In this document: piece after piece, positions 23,090-33,200 of the stretch
Position numbering within the stretch: the stretch's first letter is position 1
Layout of the letters: every line of letters starts with the position of its first letter
NCBI GenBank assembly: GCA_015499995.1
Contig: JADNRV010000012.1
Coordinates: forward strand, 1 to 64,000
DNA length: 64,000 bases
From: Flammula alnicola
Lineage: Eukaryota; Basidiomycota; Agaricomycetes; Agaricales; Strophariaceae
Reading direction: 5' to 3'
Position numbers and translations under genes: made by a program
Notes under the pieces: model-generated
Databases searched by the model: none
Seen by the model: only the letters and a program-made list of their open reading frames with translations
What the model was told of the DNA's origin: nothing

Positions 23090-23885
23090 TAATTGGATAC
23101 AGCAAAATTACGTACATCCCGCGACCCAACTTGAATGCCGTTGGGCCCCTTCCGCAATTGCGGCAGCAAATTATCAGCAGAGTAAGCATTTGTCCAGAAT
23201 AAGTCATGAACCGGTGCAGACGAGGCTGAATAGTGCATGGAACACATCCACAGAAGGGGGGTCCAAGGCGGGCGCAGAAACGCACGCCATGATCAATGCT
23301 GGGTGGCAGGGAGGTTTGCGAAAGTGAAGTGGAACTTCAGAAAATGGAAAAACTCAAGTACGTATGCACGTACACGGACGATCCTCGTTATGCCTGGGCA
23401 TGTCCATGCTCAATCTGCAGCCCGAGTGGGCATCGATGACCTCCTTTTGCAGGGGGAGAGAGATATGAGATATGCTCAGCTCGAGGGATGAGCCATAGTT
23501 TCATGTCAATCGTGAAATTCCGCCAGCCAGCACCCGTAACTAAAACCACGCGCATCCCGCGACCCAGAGATGCCGTTGGCCCCTTCTGTCGGATATATTG
23601 ACGGAAAAGGAATGCGCAGCACGAGCTCAGTGTTTGTGCAGAACAAGTACTGAACCGCGATGGACAGTCCCAATACATCCGCAGAGGGGGCCAGGCCAGG
23701 ACGGGCGCAGAACGCACAGAACGCTTTGGGGGGAGGCGGTGGGCTTTGTGAAGTGGAAAGGAAAGGCGTAAGGGCACATGAATTACATACGCACGTATGA
23801 CGGGCGCCCCCCATGGGTTCCCGAGCACGCACGTCCATTATTTGAAGCCCGAGTCGCGCGAATATCCTCCATCTGCAAGCCATCG
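23090..23885. repeat. Degenerate tandem direct duplication, unit about 430 bp
   Basis: Two stretches, about 23099-23440 and 23540-23870, share a series of blocks in the same order: CCCGCGACCCA, GATGCCGTTGG-like, TTGTGCAGAACAAGT-like, ACATCCGCAGAGGGGG-like, GGCGGGCGCAGAA-like, GTGAAGTGGAA, and ACGTACGG/CGCACGTATG. Identity is moderate and interrupted by indels. Open frames in the minus direction share a short run, GPTA(F/S)xLGRGM, but no start-to-stop model could be built. It could be an old duplicated element or a decayed gene pair. Confidence 0.55.
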
Positions 23886-24151
23886 ATAATAGAATGCGTC
23901 GTAATAGAGGATATCGTCCAGATATCGTCCAATACCGGGCAGAAAAGCAGGCCGGAGCAGGGAAGGCACGGCCCAATGATTCTAGGGCACTGCCATCGAC
24001 GAGAACGACGACAGTAAAAAGGTACATGGAGCGGGAAATGCTGGTGGGATGAAACAAAAGGAAGGAGTGCCACCAACAAGCAAACAAAAAAGGATTCATG
24101 CATCGTGAGAGAGTAAACGATCGGCCAAACTCGGCAAACGATGACTATGAC

Positions 24152-24349
24152 TTTTTTTTTTTTTTTTTTTTTTTTTTAATTCAGTGTTTATTCTCCGGTG
24201 TGGCTGAGCCATATGGTAGAGATATATACAGCAAATCTTTTTCTATGCGTCCGTTTCTACCCCAAACCCTAACCTAAATACACCCCCGAAGCCAAACCCC
24301 CGAATCCGAAGAGAAGGGACTTACAAGGTGAAGGGAATTACGTACGTAC
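24152..24349 (-). mobile_element. Retroposed-looking 3' end: AATAAA signal plus 26-base poly(A), minus strand
   Basis: A run of 26 T at 24152-24177 reads on the minus strand as a poly(A) tail, preceded about 13 bases upstream by AATAAA. This is what a reverse-transcribed and reinserted transcript leaves. The sequence CTATGACTT occurs just left of and into the T-run (24145-24153) and again at 24350-24358, a possible target-site duplication bounding an insert of about 200 bp. No coding capacity is seen; it could be a SINE-like element or a truncated processed copy. Confidence 0.5.
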
Positions 24350-24726
24350 CTATGACTTGTCGGGTGTTTACGTTTGACAATCAGCCATCAATTCACCCAT
24401 AACTCAACGAAACCTCATCTGTAATACATAGATAAAAATTTGCTTGACAGAAAGTTGTTAAGAAGTTCGTCTTTGCCATATTTTTTTGTCTAAAAGTGAA
24501 GGTATTGCAAAATCGCGATTATACCACAAGTACCTCGTGTTTGACATATATAGTTGCAGGCACTTCTATTTCGATGCATCCTTCTTCGTTTTTGTAAAAT
24601 CCAATAGACATTCGCACTAAGGTGATTTTGTGTGCTAGTCTACCAATCTACCAAATTTGGGGGCCATAGGTGGACTACAGCTAAAAGTGGTAGCATTTGA
24701 ACATTGTCAAGGTACCTGGACACCGT

Positions 24727-24734
24727 CAAACACC
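24727..24734. repeat. Target-site duplication, left copy
   Basis: CAAACACC directly precedes the MITE; the identical 8 bases follow it at 25315-25322. Confidence 0.8.
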
Positions 24735-25314
24735 AGGACCTCCGAAAATACCCTATTAGGTCAGATACCAGTTCACCCGAAATCGCAGCCTTTGGCTGTG
24801 AAGGTCAGATAATTTTTGGCTGTGTTCACCCGTCGAGAGCCAAAAATTTTCACTCAGGTAAGGTGCTATTGTTCACCCAAAAGTCGGCCCTACCGTCCAA
24901 GGTCAGATGTTGTTCACCCGACTGCTGTCGACAACCAATGACCGGAACTCCGGAACCGGCAGGTTATTAATAGGTTTGGGCCAATGACCCATATGCAAAA
25001 TGTACTTGGTGGCACCTCCTCTGCAAATTGTTAGAACAATGCAATACGTGAAAGAAGAAGAATGTCAACAATTTGTAGACTAAGATAATGATAAGAAGTG
25101 TGTGAAACGATGAGGCTTATGATTAAAATCACCAATTAATCATATGAGCAAAACCGAGGTCAGATATTTTGTTCACCCGAAATTGCGAAATTTTGGAGGT
25201 CAGGTTGGGAATTCACCCGAAATCAGGCCCTAAAATGAAAAATTTTGTTCACCCAAAAACCCAGAAATTTTTGGTTTTTTGTATCTGACCTACCAGGGTA
25301 TTTTCGGAGGTCCT
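24735..25314. mobile_element. hAT-like MITE, 580 bp, with terminal inverted repeats and 8-bp target duplication
   Basis: The first 34 bases (24735-24768) and the reverse complement of the last 34 (25281-25314) match at all but two positions. Both ends begin AGGACCTCCGAAAATACCCT or a one-to-two-base variant, and both end in AGGTCAGATAC. The element is flanked by identical CAAACACC octamers. An 8-bp duplication is characteristic of the hAT superfamily. The interior has no open frame for a transposase but holds at least five copies of a composite motif, AGGTCAG followed within about 25 bases by TTCACCC, in the same orientation. It is therefore a non-autonomous copy needing a transposase elsewhere. 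Near-perfect ends suggest fairly recent movement. Confidence 0.85.
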
Positions 25315-25322
25315 CAAACACC
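25315..25322. repeat. Target-site duplication, right copy
   Basis: CAAACACC directly follows the MITE and matches 24727-24734. Confidence 0.8.
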
Positions 25323-25786
25323 CAACAAGTCATAAGTAGTAAAATAAAAGTGCAACGGATTCCTGAACCCTCCCGATCGCGCTTGGTCGACACTCCGCTG
25401 CGATAGTAATGGAAAGAATAAGAGCCGAGGCCAGACACCTACGTACGTACAGTACATATGCACAGATATAGTACATACATTGCGCACCATAACCCCAATC
25501 CTCATCCCACAAATTTCAACAACCGCCGAACATCAAGTGAAAATAGTTCTTAAAATACCAACCTAAACAAGTATTTAACAGTTCATGAGGGTATGCATGC
25601 ATGTATGTACGCAGAACAATATAAGTATCCGACGTCGAAACAGAGACAGACAGACAGACAATCAGAGAGCGCAGAAACAACATAAAACACGACCGACACC
25701 AAACTTAAAAAAAATCCAGGGTCCAAAATCCTCAGAACGTAACAGTTCAAAAAATCTCACACCTCCATTCCTTTTTTAAAAAAACC
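25323..25786. other. Intergenic with short tandem repeats
   Basis: Contains ACGT-rich stretches (ACGTACGTAC near 25441), an ATGC/ATGT-type stretch near 25594 and a run of CAGA/GACA units near 25643. No gene is seen; the right part is the 3' flank of the GPI-anchored protein gene. Confidence 0.4.
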
Positions 25787-26903
25787 TTACGCCCAAACAC
25801 CCATCGCCATCACCACAACGCCCGCCACCAACCCCACACCCGCACCACCAACAGCAAGCTTTCCCGCACCCGACTTGGTGCTCTGCGTCGCCGCAGCCGC
25901 GGTGCTCGACCCCGTCGCGCTGCCCGAGATGACAGACGCGCCGGCAGACTGCTGCGAGGGGTAGAGCGAGCCGAGGGGCTTGATCTCGAAGGGCTCCGAG
26001 GTGGCGTAGACCTGCGTAGGGGGGGGGGAGGGACGAGGATGAGTTTCGCGTCGAATAAGTGAAACGAAAAAGGAAAGGAGGGACGTAAACGAAGAAAGAC
26101 AGAAAAACGCAATCGGACTGAGCGAAGGACAGACGAAAGAAAATTAAGATGACTGACTAGGCGGCAGCACGCCAGGGTGAACGAATCGCAATGCTTCTCT
26201 GCCTGCGAGGAGACCAGGGCGAGAAGGGCATTCGAAGATAACAATGACGAAGAGGACACAAAAATGGAACAAGAGAGAATGGAGTCGAACGTAGACCACA
26301 AAGAAAGAGAAAAAAAAAAGGACACAAAAAAAGCCATCCCACTCACGTCAGTATTATTCAACGGATTCGCCAACAAGATCTCCCAGCCGGTGCCGGTGGG
26401 CTGGTTGGCTTGATCCTGGGTGATGATGATAGAGCAGTCAAAGTTTTGCTGTATAGCGATGATGGCAAGCGGGGCGACGGCGATTGCGGGGCTCTGGTTG
26501 GTTACCCTACGGTGGGTGGTGGGGTTGAGAGTGAGTAAGGGAAAAGAGGAGAAGAGGGACAATAAGAGAAGAGGGGCGAACGCACAAGACGGTGAAATCA
26601 ACGATGCTGGTGTTATGGCACGACCATGCGATGAGGTTCTGCGATTTGGCGACTGTGCGTGCGCAGACGAGGGGGGGGGGGGGGGGGAGGAACGAGGAAT
26701 GAAAGAAAACAGCACCCATGGGGGGTTGGTTAGTTAGTACGCAGTTCCACGGGCCAAGCGGGGCAAGTGGAGAGAGTAAACGCACCCCACCAAATAGACG
26801 ACGAGGGACTGGTGACTTGCAGGCCATCAGCGGCAACGCCCCCGAGGGAGGCGAGAGCAAGCGCAGTGGCGGAGAGGACTTTGTTGAATGAGACTCGGAC
26901 CAT
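25787..26903 (-). CDS. Kre9/Knh1-like GPI-anchored cell wall protein
   Basis: Exons 26903-26786, 26652-26586, 26506-26347 and 26011-25787 give 189 aa. Residues 1 to about 24 are a signal peptide (VLSATALALASLGGVAAD). The next about 95 residues match the Kre9/Knh1 N-terminal immunoglobulin-like domain: LQVTSPSSSIWWV, NLIAWSC, TDFTVLV-type strand, DCSIIITQDQ, and GWEILLANPLNNTDVYATSEPFEI. A Ser/Thr/Ala-rich stretch follows (GSATGSSTAAAATQSTKSGAG), ending in a hydrophobic tail (GVGLVAGVVVMAMGVWA) that fits a GPI-attachment signal. Family knowledge: such proteins sit at the cell surface and some take part in beta-1,6-glucan assembly. The exact role is not known for the short fungal Ser/Thr-rich members. 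Introns 1 and 3 are long for this window (133 and 335 nt); intron 1 holds a 17-base homopolymer. Confidence 0.88.
26671..26687. repeat. 17-base G run (C run on the coding strand) inside an intron
   Basis: An uninterrupted run of 17 G lies in intron 1 of the GPI-protein gene; on the coding strand it is a C tract shortly before the acceptor at 26653. It may act as a polypyrimidine tract and is prone to length errors in sequencing. Confidence 0.8.
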
Positions 26904-28460
26904 TTCTTGTTCTGTTGGTTCTCAGGACTGGAATCGCACACAACCAGAGAAAGGACGCACGCACAATGGATGATTCGAAGGTTGGAGGGTTTGGGTAAAA
27001 GAATGTGGGGTGCTCAACAGGAGACTCGGGATTGGAGGTCTGGAGGGGACAGCGAAGATGATGATGTGGCCTGGGAAGGACAAGGAAAGGCTGGAAACAT
27101 TTCAGACAAGGCGAAAGATTTTCGCTAAGGCCGGTGATCCCCGCGACACCATGTGCCTTCCTCGCTTGTTCACTGGACCCGCTTCGATTCTGTCAATGTG
27201 GGGCGATAGCATGGCTCATATATCGCCTTAATTTTGGAGGGTGATAAAGGAGGAAGTACGATGAGGGGGCCATCCGCACATCGTTCAACGTTGCCGCTGT
27301 AGAGGGCGACGGCTCGACGGCCTAGAAAAAGACCCCGCCGCGGTAGCGGTCGGCGGAGCATCAATTCGTCCAGCGTCCGGGCGATCGACAATCAGACGAT
27401 GCCGTCATACCGTCATCATCCCATTGTGGTCCGGGACAGCCGAGACGAAGCACGCAGTCGTCTGTCTTCTCTCCTCGTCTTGATTCTGGTCGTCTTACTT
27501 ACGACTGTAAGAGTTGGTGCGAATCTCGCTCGCGTGGGTATATATAAGTTAAGTCAGTAGATGAATTATCGTTATCTCAGAGAGCTTGGAGGCCTAGGGT
27601 GATCAATCATCAAATGGGAGCGAGACACAGTTAGCTGCCTAAGGTGAGCGAGCTTCAAGGGATGAGCTCAATCAATTACTAGCGCGAAGCTATTGTACGG
27701 TGTATGAGAGCTAATTCTGCCAGTGCTCAGTAGCCCCAAGCAATATCGAGAGATCTGAGTGCAAGCCAACAGGTTCAGCACGGTCTCACGAGGTTTCTAA
27801 GCGAGCTACTCGCCCAGTATGCTTCTCAGTGCATGGGCCCCTCTCAAAGTCCTATGCCTGCCGTCCAATGAATCCTTCGCCCTCAACCAATCCTGTCAAA
27901 AGGCATCGTTATCGGAGTCCAGGATGTACTTGTGGTAATCGTGAGCCTCGTCAAAGAGATACAGAGTCATACCTGTCATTGGAGTCCTCGCATGTCGCCG
28001 ATATGGGCAACAGAAACAGCGCACGGGGGTGGAAAGGTCATGGACCTGGTGGTGGCAGCTGAGGACAAGAACCGCGGCAGACACTGGCAGACATGACATT
28101 GACACCTCTCGCGGATTTGATGAACTCTCGACACTGTCGAACATCATTTCTCTGTTGTTATTGTTCTCAGTTCAGGTGTGTGAGTCGCATCTTGTCTATC
28201 CTCCCACTGTACAAAGGAATCAATGCTGCGGATACACCTGGAGTAACAGACGTGGGTGTTTCCTGGTGCAATTTGTGTACTAATCACGACAACTGAGGCG
28301 CGGAATCGCGTCTAGGCTGATGTTCTGGGTACTCTGAAGTACTAGAGACTGATTCGTCTGTCTGCCTCGGGATTGTCACCTCTCACCTCAAAAGTCATGA
28401 ACCATCCTGGCATGAGAAGTTGATCTTCAGAAACAACCTAGGAAGGACCGAGGTACTTGC
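26904..28460. other. Intergenic, no gene seen
   Basis: Between two divergently transcribed secreted-protein genes, so both promoters lie here. Numerous short frames lack family resemblance and no splice-consistent model was found. Confidence 0.4.
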
Positions 28461-28467
28461 TATAAAA
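28461..28467 (+). promoter_or_regulatory. Candidate TATA box of the secreted Cys-rich protein gene
   Basis: TATAAAA lies 65 bases before the ATG at 28526. Confidence 0.5.
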
Positions 28468-28525
28468 TCAGTCTTCCAGCTGGTCGAAAGTTCAGACAGT
28501 CAGTCGCTTACTCCCATCCTTGAAT

Positions 28526-29435
28526 ATGTACTCCAAAGCTTTCTTTTCTCTTGTGCTCGCTGCGCATAGCATCGTTTCAGGTATGGAGTTCCTGGGAATG
28601 TCAATTCTTTCAACTCAATGTTCTCTCCTAGTCCACGCAATAACGTGCAATGACAAACATCTTCTTGAATCAAAGCCTCTGACCATGCCATCCGGAGACG
28701 TGATCACAATGGAAAGATTCACCTGTTCAAATAGTATTTCAAATAGTACAGTTCCCGCCCGACGACTCCAGCCCTCCAGTGCTATCGACAGACGTCATTC
28801 CTTGGATCCGAATACGAAGAGAGCAGCCTCCCAGTGTACCACTTCTAATTGTGTATGTGGTGTTCCATGTGAGTAATATCGAGCCAATTCGAGCTCTTCA
28901 CCTCACCGCCGCCGTCTCATATTTAACTCCTGTTAGGCTTCTTCCAACGCTGCGCTAACGCGGCTACTAACCTTAATGCCGCAGATTGCACCGTGCTTGC
29001 AAATTCACTGACGAGCAAGTGTGAGTCTGTACATGCTCCAGTCCTACGAGATTAAGTTCTCAGATCTGCTTTAGCGGGCACCTTCATTGTTACAGCCGGC
29101 CAAGGTGTTGGCTTCATCCTTCAGACTTGCGAATATGCAACTTTCAACGGCAATCCGACGCAAGACATCGAATATTGCTTTGATGACTTGGTATGCCTTC
29201 AATCAATAAGTTCCCCTGGCTTTACAAGTTTCAGACATTCGACACGCTATTAAATTACAGGGTGTTTCTGCTACTGAACTCTTCGATATTTGCACCGCTG
29301 CTCAGCAAGGGGAATGTGGGGGAACTCTTGGTGCGCTTATTTTCACCAACAGGTACATCTCACGAGTCACTCCCCTTGACATTTTTTGATTTGAATCTGA
29401 TCTGGTTGCATGAATTCAGTCAGAATCTGACATGA
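28526..29435 (+). CDS. Small secreted cysteine-rich protein
   Basis: Exons 28526-28580, 28632-28868, 28937-29020, 29075-29190, 29261-29352 and 29420-29435 give 199 aa. The first 20 or so residues are a signal peptide (FFSLVLAAHSIVSVHA), cleaved near ITCND. The mature part has two halves: a basic, Ser-rich N-terminal half with an RRL...RR...KRA region that could be a processing site, and a C-terminal half with regularly spaced cysteines (CTTSNCVCGVPCFFQRC, DCTVLANSL, QTCEYATF, EYCFDDLG, DICTAAQQGECGG). The DC-V-ANSL...F-V...C-YATF...YC order resembles a broad set of secreted Agaricomycete proteins without known function. No membrane anchor is seen. It may be an effector-like or wall-interacting protein, which is inference. 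Confidence 0.82.
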
Positions 29436-30283
29436 CCCCACATATCGGCCAGCCGCCACCTTTTGGCCACTTCGCATTTCTTGTTCAGTTTTCGCTCAAT
29501 CCACACGAAACTTGGTACATGACATTCGTAGTTTCCAAGTATTTTTTTTACGTATAAATCCAGTTGGTGTTGAGGACTCAGAATCAGAGGAGAGAAAATG
29601 GCACTTGCCATGTCGAAGCTGGGTGATTTCTCGGCGTCACTTTGTATCGCATCCTCCCTATGTGCTAACACATGTTGAACGAAATGAGAGACAGACCACC
29701 CGGCACCGTGATAGGCGATGCAATGACCCGAACTATGAACCCTTCATACAGAATACGTGGCCAGTGTCCGCTCCGGAGAATTCTCATCCGTCAGAGAAGC
29801 GTCAAGGATAACAGGGGTATAAAGTTGCAGAACCCACATCAGTGTCCTTCGAATTGACTTGTCAAGTCCATTTAAATATACATACATAGGTGTAACTTAC
29901 AATTGTTGCTCAGATATGCGCCCATTCGTATGGAGGGATGGCTCTGAATCCGCTCTGACTTTGGTAAGATATAGAGGGTTCACGGCGTAGAACTGGCGAT
30001 CGGCGGAGCATCATCAAGGACCATCGACGATCAGGTAGTCGGCTGCAGTCTCGACGCAGTCGTGGAGGCTAGACGAGAACTCGAAGGCGGAAGATCCTTG
30101 GGCGGTAGCTCCGGCTATCGTCTATCATATTAATGATCTTTCCTGAATTTCAACGCATGAAAAATCCACTAATATTTCGCAAATATTCTCTTTAAACAAT
30201 ATGGTACTTTAAAATCTAACTGCTGCTACGCCCGAAGGAATTCCCTCTCTGACCTCGTCGGTTGGAGGCCATGAATTCAAGCC
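29436..30283. other. Intergenic with a fragment resembling the MAP3K coding region
   Basis: No gene is seen. Bases about 30040-30110 resemble a repetitive stretch of MAP3K coding DNA (38909-38975); see the separate entry. Confidence 0.5.
30040..30110 (-). pseudogene. Stray fragment of MAP3K-like coding sequence
   Basis: About 70 bases align to 38909-38975 with roughly 85 percent identity by eye, including GGCGGAAGATCCTTGGGCG and GCAGTCGTGG. In the MAP3K this codes for the PKDLPPPxYxLAP repeat. Here it sits 170 bp downstream of the TKL kinase stop and has no reading context. It looks like a leftover of the rearrangements that shaped the two kinase genes. Confidence 0.5.
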
Positions 30284-33200
30284 TCAACGTGACGTGGGAT
30301 CTAAAAGATCTACAGTGTCAGGCTTAAATCGTAAGCGCGCTAACAAAACTGCATTTGAAGGTCCTCCATAATTCGAGACTTTGCTAGCAGATAGACGGGG
30401 CTGCTCGTTTTCGTCACCGTCAGCGGTGAATGTTCCCCAATGCTGACCTTGCTTGCGATTGGAGTTCACGTTAAAGTAAAGCTGATGAAAAGTCAGAGAA
30501 ACATTCAGCGGGAAAAGCATTTGATTGGAGAAGACTGAGACGCACCTGCCCGTCAGGATGGGAATGGCTCACGTAGAGGGCATAGTCTGGTGCGTGGAGC
30601 GTTCCAATCACTATTTCAAATGGTCAGAACGGACGAATTTAAGATGATAGAAGACTTGCCGAGGAAGAGTTCTTCCTTCTGAATATGGTGTTCGTCTCCA
30701 TAGGTTTGCAAGATTGTACCGACATTGGATCGAAACCACTTCTTGGCGGGATCTAGAGTCTCCATGTAACGATATTCCGTTCCTTCAGCGTAAATATATG
30801 CAACCTTATGGCCGGCCCTTAGTGGGAACGACTGGCGGCTGAAAGCACAGCAGTTTCAGAAAAATACTCGTTCGACAACGCCGAACACTTACAATGAGTT
30901 TGCGGAGCTTGCAGTACCCTTGAGCATCTCTAACGCTCTTTTTGCTAAGGATTTTTTGTTCGGGTGTTGAAGGCCGATTTGTACTGGTCCATAACCATGG
31001 ATGGATGGAAGGGATTGAATTGAATGAAGGTCCGATTTCTCGGGATGGAACGCATTGAATAACGTAATGAACTTCCCACCTGGCTTCTGCAGATATCCCA
31101 CAGCACCGAGATCAACAGCAGAAGGTTCCCAGAGCGGCAAGATGACTTCGAAAAGGATATGTCAGATGCTCAGTCATATCATATATGTATCCATGGAAGT
31201 GCGTACGAGAGAGGTGGTATTCATGAGTCAACAACAATCGGTAACGCCGCTCGTTTTTTGCGTCCCAGATTGCTTCATCTGCGGGTGATGTAGCTTCATC
31301 ATTGTCATCCTTCCCATCGACGCCCTCGTCTGAGGACATGGAAGTAGAACTTCTGCGCGGCACCTTCTGGTCCTCCGAAACAAGTTCTACAATGAAATAG
31401 GACATATATGATATGGGGATTGAACAAATGCCATGAAAAATAGCATATGCTTACTTCGGAGGGCAGCCTGCGCACTTTGTACCCTCTTGGGTTCGGAACC
31501 AGGCATCGCAGCATGGAAGAAAGGTGGGGTGGATTTGAGAGAGTTGTACCGAATACTATTCCTTAGCGAGTGAAGGGCAGCAGTGACTCTTTGGAATGGC
31601 AGTCTGTCCTCTGGTGCAACACACCAACAATTGTTGAGGATATCTAGCAGGGCTGGTGGTATATTGAAGGGTAAATTTTTAGGGAGGGGCGGGTGGAGAT
31701 TTCCCTCTATCAAGGATAAAATGAGCATTAATAATTAATGAGGTTGACCGTCGACCGACTCAGCACGAGATCCCGGACAGTATCGTCATCCTCGAGGGGC
31801 CACGGTATTCTTCCCATCGTCAGGATTTCAACGCAAGTGATCGAAAACGCCCAAACATCAACTTCCGGGGTCAGCGGGCTCGCACCGGACATATACTCCG
31901 GCGACTGCCAGCGTAGTGTTCCACCTACTAGTCAATAATATCAGTAATCAAATTTGCAATAGGAATAATATTGAGACGTACTAGGAGGGAGTAGTCCGCT
32001 GGTTCTGACCGCTTCACTTTTCATCTCGTTTTGGCCGAAATCAGAGATGCGACATGCAAGGTCGTCGTCAACAAGGACATTAACGGCCCTTAGATCACCG
32101 TGAAGAACCCCTTTATTGTGTAGATATTCCATTCCCTTCGCAATTTCATGCATAAATCGGGTGAGATCCGGTCGATTACTGTCGACTTGGCTGGAAGACT
32201 TTTGCAGTGATGAATGGGCTTTAGACGTCATAGTAGATTGCAGTCTAGTTCCAGCGGGGGTGTTGGGTTGTGTGTCCGCCTCTATCCATTTGAGGTATTG
32301 CACTAGACTTCCGTTCTTCATGTACGGGGTGACGAAGAAAAGTGGCGGATCGTCAGCACCGCTGCTTCCACCGTATACACGAAGAACATTTGGGTGCTGC
32401 AGGGTTGTCCATGTTTGCATCTCACGAAGGAATAGTTGCGTAGGAATTGATTCTGCTAGAACCTTGATGGCGACGGTTTGTCCCTGCCATGTCCCACTAT
32501 AAACATCAGAGAAGAAGCCTGCGCTGACTTTCTCATCGCGATCGACTTCGAACCTGAAACACCGTGCATCGAGACAGTCAGATATGCAAAAATAGCAATC
32601 CAAATGGTACAACTAACTTGGTGATAGTCCATGTCGGGACGACGGAGGCATCGAGACCCCTTATTCGCTTCAAGCTGTCTAAACCAGCTTCAATGAACGC
32701 CAGATCCATTGGGTTCTTGGTTTCCCCACGGCTAACACCATAATTTTTGAGGCCCAGGCTGCTCACTAATACAACGTCAGCAGCTGCACCTCCGTTACCT
32801 TCAGGTGGGCGATCAAGAGCGCGCTGCATTGCCACGATGGCGTCTGCAAGCTCTGGTCGCCCAACTTGGAGTACTTCCAGGATTTTTTCGTCGCTATCCT
32901 GAACAGAGGGATATATGAAATCTCGCAATTCAGACAAATCTTGGGAGGCATCGAAAGAATTCTGCTGGGCTTGTAAGGACTCGAGGTCCGGTAAGATTTG
33001 GAAATCTTGCCCAAGACTGGAGACGCTTGTTATGCTTTCAGATTGCGCAGCGGTTTCGACGAGGGTGAGCTCGTGACCGTCTGGAATTAATAACATCAAT
33101 TTCCATCCTGTTACAGCGGCCTGATACATACCAGAAATTTCGGAGGTCCGAAGGGCAAGGAGATTTGTGTTAAGAGTGGCTTTCATCTCGCGCAACTCGG

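Noticed and set aside
24735..25314. Short repeated motifs as a CRISPR array
   Set aside because: This is eukaryotic DNA, the spacing is irregular, and terminal repeats with a target duplication identify a MITE.
25810..26715. Minus-strand open frame of 301 codons
   Set aside because: It runs across exons and introns of the GPI-protein gene in the wrong frame; the spliced Kre9-like model explains the DNA.
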